From an uncultured Eubacteriaceae bacterium (GTDB taxonomy: Bacteria > Bacillota > Clostridia > Peptostreptococcales > Anaerovoracaceae): a DNA stretch of 51,257 bases. A program made the translations under genes and the position numbers. The number at the start of each line of letters is the position of its first letter. Positions within the stretch are counted from its first letter, which is position 1. This document shows, piece after piece, positions 19,901-26,860 of the stretch. Location: NCBI GenBank assembly GCA_903789635.1, contig CAIFEY010000019.1, forward strand, positions 1 through 51,257, in the 5' to 3' direction. A model generated the notes under the pieces. That model saw nothing but the letters and a program-made list of their open reading frames with translations. It did not search any database and had not been told where the DNA came from.

Positions 19901-20587
19901 TTAATCGTCGCTGCCGCGCGTCAGGATCACCAGCCTGAGCAGCTGCAGGATTACAGCGAACAGCGCGGCGACGTACGTCAGCGCAGCAGCCTTCAGCACC
20001 TTAGTGGCCGCGTCCATCTCAGGGCCGAATAAAATTTGTCTCCCCTGAAGGATCGCGAGCGCCCGCCTGGAGGCGTTGATCTCGACCGGCAGGGTGATCA
20101 GCTGGAACAGCACGACGAACCCGAACAGCAGCACGCCGATGCGCGCGAGCCCGAGCTGCCCCAGGACGATGCCGAGGATGATGATCGGCCAGGAGATCAT
20201 CGACCCAAAGTTCGCGATCGGCACGGAGACCGCCCGCAGCTTCAGCGGCAGATAGCCGACCTTATGCTGGATCGCGTGACCGCACTCGTGCGCCGCGACG
20301 CCCAGGGCCGCGACCGACGTCGAACCGTAGACCGAGTCGGACAGGCGCAGCACCTTCTCGTTCGGCGAGTAGTGATCCGTCAGATTACCGCTGACGCGCT
20401 CGATCCGAACGTCGTTGATTCCCGCCCCCTGCATGATCATCATCGCACAGTCCTGCGCTGTGATCCGCCGCGCGTTATACACGGTCTGATACCTTTTGAA
20501 CGTCCGGTTGACGTTCGCCGACGCAATCGCGCTGATGATCGCGCCGATGATGACCAGGATATACGTTCCATCCCACCAATACCACAT
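19901..20587 (-). CDS. YugP-like membrane zinc metallopeptidase
   Basis: A 228-residue membrane protein of the neutral zinc metallopeptidase 2 family. A first hydrophobic helix (about 8-27) is followed by a cytoplasmic or external domain with the zinc-binding motif VAAHECGHAIQH (HExxH type, about residues 97-108). Three more hydrophobic segments follow, and the typical LITLPVEINASRRAL supplies a further conserved acid. The length agrees with the family. The ATG at 20587 has AAGGAG seven bases upstream. The biological substrate of this family is not settled. A broken partial copy of its 3' half lies 230 bases upstream at 20818-20929. Confidence 0.92.
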   Translation of the reverse strand: MWYWWDGTYILVIIGAIISAIASANVNRTFKRYQTVYNARRITAQDCAMMIMQGAGINDVRIERVSGNLTDHYSPNEKVLRLSDSVYGSTSVAALGVAAHECGHAIQHKVGYLPLKLRAVSVPIANFGSMISWPIIILGIVLGQLGLARIGVLLFGFVVLFQLITLPVEINASRRALAILQGRQILFGPEMDAATKVLKAAALTYVAALFAVILQLLRLVILTRGSDD

Positions 20588-20817
20588 TTCAATTCTCCTT
20601 AATTATCTGCTTTATTTACGACAAAATTTCTTCTTCACGGCAGACCAGACCCTGGTTGCCGGGCTCCTGTGGCTCAGACACCGGAAATACCGGATAAACA
20701 GTGCCCAAACCGGGCCCGCTTCTTGATCGGAACAAGACTGCCTGCCTCACCCCGTACGCCCGAACCCTATCTCTTAATCATAACAAATATGCCCGGGTCA
20801 AATCAACCCGCCGCGAT

Positions 20818-20929
20818 TCAGGATCACGGCGAACAGCGCGGCGACGCATGTCAGCGCAGCAGCCCTCAGTACCTGGGGGAGCGCGTCCATCTCAGGGCCG
20901 TTTATAATTTGTCTCCCCTGAAGGACCTC
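20818..20929 (-). pseudogene. Fragment duplicating part of the YugP-like gene
   Basis: About 112 bases here match 19946-20053, inside the YugP-like gene, at roughly 80-85 percent by eye. Shared runs include GCGAACAGCGCGGCGACG, GTCAGCGCAGCAGCC, GCGTCCATCTCAGGGCCG and ATTTGTCTCCCCTGAAGGA. Both copies lie in the same orientation. The fragment has no start and cannot encode a working protein. It is a decayed tandem duplication. Confidence 0.75.
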
Positions 20930-21012
20930 CTTGCAGGACACACTTCATCGAAATCGACATAATCCCGCATAAAAAAATTGGAAATATGTATAAATACAAT
21001 CGATATTTTGTA

Positions 21013-21041
21013 TTGATCCTCAACCATGACTATGTTACAAT
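21013..21041 (+). promoter_or_regulatory. Sigma-A-type promoter for the formate/nitrite-family gene
   Basis: TTGATC (21013-21018) and TACAAT (21036-21041) are 17 bases apart. They lie about 220 bases before the ATG at 21260, leaving a long leader. Confidence 0.55.
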
Positions 21042-21259
21042 CTTGTCATTACCGTACAAAGCTTGCTTTGCCGCCGTATCATCCGCGGCGGCAGGGCGCC
21101 AAAAACCGCGTTCCGAACGTGGGCAGGTACGCTCACTTCCTGCTTACGGCCGGCGCGCAGTCCAACCATCCACCTTTTCCGGTTACCGCCGGGAAAGCAG
21201 TCCCGTGTTACCGCGCGGGGCGAAACAGCAAAACTAAATAAAAAGGGAGCGAAATTATT

Positions 21260-22099
21260 ATGGAAAAACGACCATTAAAGCCAGCAGAGAACCTGGAACT
21301 CACAATCCAGAACGGAATCGGCAAAGCCAACACCACCACCGGACGTCTGCTAGTCCTGGCCATGCTTGCGGGAGCCTTCATCGCCTTCGGCGCTGCGGGA
21401 TCCACGACAGTCATCAGCAACTTGCTTGCTGACCCTACTACCTTTGGCGTCGCCAAAGCCCTGCAGGGAACACTGTTCGCACCTGGCCTGATGCTCGTCC
21501 TCATCTGCGGCGCAGAGCTGTTCACCGGCGACCTGCTCATGACCACCACACTGGTTGACCGCAAGATCACGGGCGCTCAGTACCTGCGCACACTGGTTCT
21601 GGTTTTCGTCGGAAACCTTCTCGGCGGACTTTTGATCGCGAACATCGTCAATCTGAGCGGTGCCTTCATGGGCGGCGGCGGAATGGTAGGCGCAATTACC
21701 ATCAAGATTGCAGCGGGAAAGACAGCCCTGACCTTCGGCAAGGCATTCTTCCTCGGAATCCTCTGCAACACGCTGGTATGTCTGGCCGTCTGGATGTGCT
21801 CAAGCGCAGATACGACAATCGGCAAAATCTTCTCCTGCTTCTTCCCGATCTGGCTCTTCGTCGCATCTGGATACGAGCATAGCGTAGCCAACATGTTCTA
21901 CATTCCGGCAGGAATCCTGGCAAAGGGCAATGCAGACCTCGTCGCACTGTCCGGCGTCGCACCGGAAGTCCTGAAGACACTGACCTGGAAAGGCTTCTTC
22001 GTGAACAACCTGATCCCGGTTACCCTCGGCAACATCGTCGGAGGCGTGCTCTTCGTCGGCCTGGCATACTACTACGCATACAAGAAGAAGGAAGCATAG
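21260..22099 (+). CDS. Formate/nitrite transporter (FNT) family channel
   Basis: A 279-residue membrane protein of the FNT family, pentameric channels that pass small monovalent acids such as formate, nitrite, hydrosulfide or lactate. About six hydrophobic segments are visible, with the family signatures LICGAELFTGD (first half), GILCNTLVCLAVW, GYEHSVANMFYIP (conserved histidine in the pore) and IPVTLGNIVGGVLFVG. Start: ATG at 21260, preceded by AAAGGGAGCG. In a fermenting anaerobe formate export or uptake is the most likely role, but the family cannot be split by eye. It stands alone between a promoter at 21013 and a clear terminator at 22168. Confidence 0.93.
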   Translation: MEKRPLKPAENLELTIQNGIGKANTTTGRLLVLAMLAGAFIAFGAAGSTTVISNLLADPTTFGVAKALQGTLFAPGLMLVLICGAELFTGDLLMTTTLVDRKITGAQYLRTLVLVFVGNLLGGLLIANIVNLSGAFMGGGGMVGAITIKIAAGKTALTFGKAFFLGILCNTLVCLAVWMCSSADTTIGKIFSCFFPIWLFVASGYEHSVANMFYIPAGILAKGNADLVALSGVAPEVLKTLTWKGFFVNNLIPVTLGNIVGGVLFVGLAYYYAYKKKEA

Positions 22100-22167
22100 G
22101 CATTTCCCTGCGGACACACGTCCCACGGCAAATTTCCGACTTAACAAGTAAACAAAAGACAGAAAGA

Positions 22168-22201
22168 CAGGGGCTGATGAGAATCGGCCCCTGTTTTATT
22201 A
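22168..22201 (+). terminator. Intrinsic terminator after the FNT gene
   Basis: CAGGGGCTGAT (22168-22178) pairs with ATCGGCCCCTG (22183-22193), one G-U pair, followed by TTTTATT. It lies 70 bases after the FNT stop codon. Confidence 0.9.
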
Positions 22202-22228
22202 GTGACGTTTTCACCCTTCTTCATGAGC

Positions 22229-23758
22229 CTACTGACGCTTCGCCTGGTTCAGATCTTCCTCGGTGATCGTTCGGAATTCCGATTCCGATACACCGTCCAT
22301 TCCGATGATTCTGCCCGCCTGCGCCTGCACCACGCGTTCAAAATAGTTGCGCACGCCCCTCGCGTTCCCGAACAGTTCGTCGTTTTCCATCTTCTTGAAA
22401 TAACCGAGCGCAGCGCCCACGGCCTCCTTTGGAAGAATGAATGCTTTCTTGCTGCAGAGCGATGTAAAGATCTCAAGCATCTCATCTGCAGTGTAGTTCG
22501 GGAATTCGATGTACTTATTGAACCTCGACTGCAGTCCCGGATTAGTCTGGATGAACTTTCCCATCTCATCCGTGTATCCCGCGATGATGACGATCAGGTT
22601 GCCTCGGTTATCCTCCATGCCCTTTACCAGGGCATCGACGGCTTCCCTGCCATAGCTGTCATCGTTTTTCGACGTTGTCAAAGAATACGCCTCATCGATA
22701 AACAGGATGCCGCCGACTGCCTCCTTGATGACCTGCTCCGTCTTCAGGGCAGTCTGTCCCTGGTAAGCCGCGACCAGGCCCGCGCGGTCCGTCTCGATCA
22801 GCTGACCCTTGGTGACGACACCTAGTGCCTTGTACAGCTTCGCCATGATCCTCGCAACCGTCGTCTTTCCCGTTCCCGGCTGACCGGTAAACACCATGTG
22901 CTGAGAGACCTCCAGTTCCGGCAGGCCTTTCTTAATGCGCATCGAGTTAATCTTCAGCAGGTTCACGTTGGACCGGACCTCCTGCTTGACGCTGTTCAGA
23001 CCGATCAGATCGTCCAGTTCACGCAGCGCTCCTGCAAGCTCCTCATTGTCCTCGTCGATCGTAATTTCATCCTCCAGGCGGCCAGATCCCGTGCGCTTCT
23101 TTCCATTCTTCCGCTTCGGCTTTTCAGAAGGGGAACTCTCCCTGCCGTCCGTCTCCAGATCGTCCGGTGCTTCAGCCTTCGTCTCCTCAGCTTCCTTCTT
23201 CTCCTTCTTCTTTCCTGCGGTCCTGCGCTTCGTCTGCCTGCGGCCGCCGCGCAGCTCTGTAAGCGTCTGCGTGATGATCCTGCTCTCGTCCTCGGAAACC
23301 TGGTCATCGATGGCAGCAAAGGAATTCAGGATCGTCTGCAGCAGCCGGACCGTCTTCAGCGCCGCGCTGCTGTCCCGCTTCCCGATCCACTGCATGAACG
23401 CCGGGACGCCTTCCTGGAAGAATTTTCCACCTTCGTCGTTAAATTTCTCGACCGTCAGCGATTTCATGAAAGGACGGTAGCCGCGCGTCCTGTCACAAAG
23501 CTCATCGAATCCGTCCGGGAGAGAGATAATGAAATCCTTCTCCTCATCCGTCAAGTCTCCGTCCGCCACAGCGATCTTCAGCATGATCCCCTGCAGGAAC
23601 AGGTCCAGGTCACATTCGACATCGGTTACGGACGCCCATCCTTCTGCGACAGGATCGTCGTCCGGATCCTCGTACAGATTCTCAATAATCTTTGAGATCT
23701 TCAGGTACGCGTCGTACGCATCATCAAACAATTCTTTCCTTCTATCATCTAAAATCAT
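22229..23758 (-). CDS. AAA+ ATPase of the CbbX/SpoVK type with TerB-like N-terminal domain
   Basis: A 509-residue cytosolic ATPase. Residues about 50-165 look like a TerB-type helical domain with two acidic repeats (KIAVADGDLTDEEKDFI and AAIDDQVSEDESRII). A highly charged, lysine/glutamate-rich linker follows (170-245), then a CbbX-type AAA+ module (246-509) with Walker A GQPGTGKT (292-299), Walker B GGILFIDEAY (349-358) and a probable arginine finger in SRFNKYIEF. CbbX-type ATPases remodel protein complexes by pulling on a terminus. The ATG at 23758 has GGGAGAG at good spacing and the gene begins 20 bases after the Hsp70 stop codon, so it is the last gene of the chaperone cassette. It could be the disaggregase or unfoldase partner of that Hsp70; this is inferred from position. 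Confidence 0.9.
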   Translation of the reverse strand: MILDDRRKELFDDAYDAYLKISKIIENLYEDPDDDPVAEGWASVTDVECDLDLFLQGIMLKIAVADGDLTDEEKDFIISLPDGFDELCDRTRGYRPFMKSLTVEKFNDEGGKFFQEGVPAFMQWIGKRDSSAALKTVRLLQTILNSFAAIDDQVSEDESRIITQTLTELRGGRRQTKRRTAGKKKEKKEAEETKAEAPDDLETDGRESSPSEKPKRKNGKKRTGSGRLEDEITIDEDNEELAGALRELDDLIGLNSVKQEVRSNVNLLKINSMRIKKGLPELEVSQHMVFTGQPGTGKTTVARIMAKLYKALGVVTKGQLIETDRAGLVAAYQGQTALKTEQVIKEAVGGILFIDEAYSLTTSKNDDSYGREAVDALVKGMEDNRGNLIVIIAGYTDEMGKFIQTNPGLQSRFNKYIEFPNYTADEMLEIFTSLCSKKAFILPKEAVGAALGYFKKMENDELFGNARGVRNYFERVVQAQAGRIIGMDGVSESEFRTITEEDLNQAKRQ

Positions 23759-23778
23759 CGTTGCTCTCCCTCAGCATG

Positions 23779-26283
23779 CTATCTCGTCAAATCGGCTCCA
23801 AACGCGGCAATCGAATCGGTCCCGTCATCAGGAAGCAGATCCATCAGCTGGAAGACCGCGGTACCAAGCTGCTGAATGTCTTTGTCATTGATCACCTTAT
23901 ATGCCTGCCGTCTCCAGTACGCCGCCTTCGCATAATCCGTGTATGCACATTCCGTCGTGTCGAGGCCCATGGTAAAGAATTCACTCAGCCAGGTGAAATT
24001 TCCCGTCCTCGCCTGGAAACCGAGCGTACTCATCTTCCTGGCTACGTAATCCTTCTCATCCTCGCCCTGCGCACTGCTGTACGCCAGCTTCAGCTTCTCC
24101 ATCTCGGCCTTCTGGCTGTCCGTTCCCCAGTCCAGGACACTCTCCTCCGCCCTGGAGACCTTCTCCTCCCTGGCCTTGTTCACCCTGGTCTTTTTCGAAT
24201 TCAGTTTCTTCCGGACGATGTTCGTCTCGATATCGTTGAAGCGGCTGATATACCCGTTCACGGCCTGATCATCGGCGTCGATCAGCCTGAAGACAGAGCT
24301 GTATCCGTTTTTTAATGTTTTGAGCGAATTCTCCAGGTCGGAAACCTCCACTCCCCTGCTCTTCATATCCGCCAAGCTGTCCTCCGACTGCTGAATTCTC
24401 TCCCTGATCGCGCTCATGTCCTCGGAGAGATCCACCTTTGCCTCCGCACGGAGCGTGTGCTCCGGAATCTCATATTCATAGTCTGGAATATATCCGCTCA
24501 CGTGGATCATACGGTCCTCGTCCTCCTCGATGCTGAGGTCGATCTCGGTCCCCTGAGGGATCTTCTGATTCATCGCATAAGAGTGGACAGTGATCTCGCC
24601 GGCGGAATGATTAGCCTCCGGGTTGATCGTGTTTTCGCCCTCCCAGATCTTGATCGTGATGCAGTCGTTCTTATCCGGGTCGATGTCGCGGGACAGCTTG
24701 AACGTGTCCTTCGCGGATGCCGGAAGCGGCGTATTCTTCTTAATCAGATGATAGAGGATGTCGTTGCCCGTGTCCGGGTCCTGGATCTGCACGCCGATGG
24801 ACATGGTCGCCGGCGGCGCCGAGGTCTTGAGCACGTTCTCCCTGTGTTTGATGACAAAGTCCGGATTTTCAATCGTGATATCACCGCCCCTGCTGTCACA
24901 GACGTAAACCCTGAAGTAATTGGTTTTTCCAACCTGCAGCATCACATCGACATCGAACAGCCCGTTCGTCTCATCCATGAGCTCCACCCAGCCGCTGGTC
25001 CAGTCCACACCGGAAAAGCTGTTCGTCGAGGATCCGTCAATCCTGATCTTGGAAACATTCACGTCGGCGATGTTGTCGACCTTTCCGATGACGTTGACTT
25101 TCTCCTTGGAAGAAATCGGATCGTAGGTCAGTGAGATCACCGCATGGTCATCGTTGGTCACCTTCACGTCTTCCTCGACATCGACCACGCTCGTTGAGGC
25201 ATAGATCGCCGCACCCGCGGCAACGACTGTCATCGGATTCAGCGTGCTGTCCAGCTCGGTTTGGAATTCCTCAGAAAGGCGTCTCCTGACAAGCGGGATG
25301 AACGTGCTTCCACCGACGAGCAGGATCTTATCCAGGTCTGACGCCTGAATTCCCGCGCCGCCAAGGGCTTTTCTAGCGATCTCGATGCTGCTCTCCACGG
25401 TTTCCGAGATCAGTGCTTCCAGCTCATCCCTGGTCACCTCGCACTCGAACTCGATCGGCTTACCATTATCGTCATCAATGTCAAAAATTTCCAATACCGA
25501 AGACTCGCGGCTGCTGAGTTCAATCTTGCAGCCCTCGCAGTCAAGCAGGATCTTGCGGACGAGCGACCTTCCGCCCGCCGTTGACTCGTCAAGCAGCCCG
25601 TCCACTGCGTATTCCTTCTTCAGTGCAGGCAGCACTGCCTGGTTATAGATCCTGCGGTCAATGTCGCTCCCGCCGAAGTAGTTGTCTCCCTCGCTGTTTT
25701 CCACGGTCAGGCGTCCGTCCTCTGTCGAAATGACCGCAACATCGAGCGTTCCGCCGCCATAGTCAAAGACCATCCAGTGCTTGTCCTTCGCATCCGGCTT
25801 TGCCCCGTAGGCAACGGCCGCCGCGATCGGCTCCTGGAGCAGAATGATGTTCTTGAAGCCGGCGAGCTTTCCCGCCTTGTTCGTCGCTTCGGACTGAAGC
25901 GTCTTAAACGCCGCAGGCACCGTGATGACTACATTCTCGATCGTCCTGTTCAGCCTCATCTCCGCATCATTGCGAAGCGCCTTCAGAATCTCTGCGGACA
26001 GCTCTTCCGGCGTCTTCTCCACGCCGGCGGATTCGAATCGGATGACCTTGCTGGTGCCCATCGCCCGCTTGAACTGGATCGCGAGATCCTCGACCTTCTG
26101 GGAATTGTAGGCTCTCTGCCCGATCAGCATCCTGCCCTTGCCGTTGATCAGGACCGCCGACGGGGTGACCTGCATCCGGTCCGCCTGGTTCTCGATGATC
26201 TCAAATCCGTGATCGTCGTCCGGAATGGCCAGGCACGAGTTGGTCGTCCCGAGGTCGATCCCGCAATCATAAAGCTTCTGCAT
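23779..26283 (-). CDS. Atypical Hsp70-family chaperone with inserted domain and long helical tail
   Basis: An 834-residue Hsp70, some 200 residues longer than DnaK. The ATPase domain (1 to about 365) is intact: GIDLGTTNSCLAI, VITVPAAF, VFDYGGGTLDVAVI and ILLVGGSTFIP. Instead of the usual DVLLLDVTPLSLGIE linker, about 110 residues of beta-rich sequence (about 380-490) intervene before a recognisable substrate-binding beta domain (about 493-605: MSIGVQIQDPDTG, LIKKNTPLPASAKDTF, IKIWEGEN, IPQGTEIDLSIEEDED). The C-terminus (612-834) is a long helical region, longer than the DnaK lid. The ATG at 26283 has AGGAGG seven bases upstream. Neighbours are a GrpE-like protein upstream and an AAA+ ATPase downstream. 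It probably handles a specific client set; no CIRCE element was seen. Confidence 0.93.
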   Translation of the reverse strand: MQKLYDCGIDLGTTNSCLAIPDDDHGFEIIENQADRMQVTPSAVLINGKGRMLIGQRAYNSQKVEDLAIQFKRAMGTSKVIRFESAGVEKTPEELSAEILKALRNDAEMRLNRTIENVVITVPAAFKTLQSEATNKAGKLAGFKNIILLQEPIAAAVAYGAKPDAKDKHWMVFDYGGGTLDVAVISTEDGRLTVENSEGDNYFGGSDIDRRIYNQAVLPALKKEYAVDGLLDESTAGGRSLVRKILLDCEGCKIELSSRESSVLEIFDIDDDNGKPIEFECEVTRDELEALISETVESSIEIARKALGGAGIQASDLDKILLVGGSTFIPLVRRRLSEEFQTELDSTLNPMTVVAAGAAIYASTSVVDVEEDVKVTNDDHAVISLTYDPISSKEKVNVIGKVDNIADVNVSKIRIDGSSTNSFSGVDWTSGWVELMDETNGLFDVDVMLQVGKTNYFRVYVCDSRGGDITIENPDFVIKHRENVLKTSAPPATMSIGVQIQDPDTGNDILYHLIKKNTPLPASAKDTFKLSRDIDPDKNDCITIKIWEGENTINPEANHSAGEITVHSYAMNQKIPQGTEIDLSIEEDEDRMIHVSGYIPDYEYEIPEHTLRAEAKVDLSEDMSAIRERIQQSEDSLADMKSRGVEVSDLENSLKTLKNGYSSVFRLIDADDQAVNGYISRFNDIETNIVRKKLNSKKTRVNKAREEKVSRAEESVLDWGTDSQKAEMEKLKLAYSSAQGEDEKDYVARKMSTLGFQARTGNFTWLSEFFTMGLDTTECAYTDYAKAAYWRRQAYKVINDKDIQQLGTAVFQLMDLLPDDGTDSIAAFGADLTR

Positions 26284-26351
26284 TTTCGTTCCTCCTGAAA
26301 ATTATTAACATTGCAATTATATACGCTCATGCACGTCCGAACCGTGCGTGG

Positions 26352-26840
26352 CTATTTCCGATGTTTCTTCCTTTTCGCCCTTCTCTTCCTTTTAACAAAA
26401 GGCCGATGTTCCGACTTCCTGGGCTTTGACGGCGGGAGCCGGACCTGGTTCACATCAGCTCGGAGTTCTCCGCCGGCATCAGCGTCTGCCTTGATTTCCG
26501 CATTCGGTTTAGGCTTATTCACGGAGGTTCCGAGGATGACACGCCCACGCTGAATGACGGCGCCATCCTGCTTGATGATCGGCGACGACGTCGCGGCGAT
26601 GATCAGATCGCTCTCGTCCGCATCCTCCGCCTCGTTATTTACGACCTCGATGGCAAGCCCCGGATCGAACGCCGCACCCACCGGATCGACGATTTCGATG
26701 TCGAAGGCCTCGAGGTATTTTTTGATCGACCGAAGCGCACTCTTAGCCGCCATCTTCCGCTCCGCCTCTAGGTTGTCCAGCCAGCGTTCCAGGCGCCACG
26801 CCGCAACCGCAAGGTCGGAAATATCAGCTTTCATTCCCAT
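26352..26840 (-). CDS. Small GrpE-like protein, likely nucleotide-exchange factor for the adjacent Hsp70
   Basis: A 162-residue protein. A short helical part (1-45) leads into a segment (about 47-105) that follows the GrpE head pattern: IEIVDPVGAAFDPGLAIEVV aligns with the family GxxFDPxxHEAV, and DGAVIQRGRVILG with GYxLxDRVxRPAxV. The histidine of the usual HEAV is isoleucine here and the long N-terminal helix of GrpE is shortened. A linker (106-135) and a very basic tail rich in K and R (about 139-162) follow, which could bind nucleic acid or ribosomes. The ATG at 26840 has GAGGAG upstream. Its place directly before the Hsp70 gene supports an exchange-factor role. The GrpE assignment is by pattern, not by strong identity. 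Confidence 0.7.
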   Translation of the reverse strand: MGMKADISDLAVAAWRLERWLDNLEAERKMAAKSALRSIKKYLEAFDIEIVDPVGAAFDPGLAIEVVNNEAEDADESDLIIAATSSPIIKQDGAVIQRGRVILGTSVNKPKPNAEIKADADAGGELRADVNQVRLPPSKPRKSEHRPFVKRKRRAKRKKHRK

Positions 26841-26860
26841 ATCAACATTCTCCTCAATAA

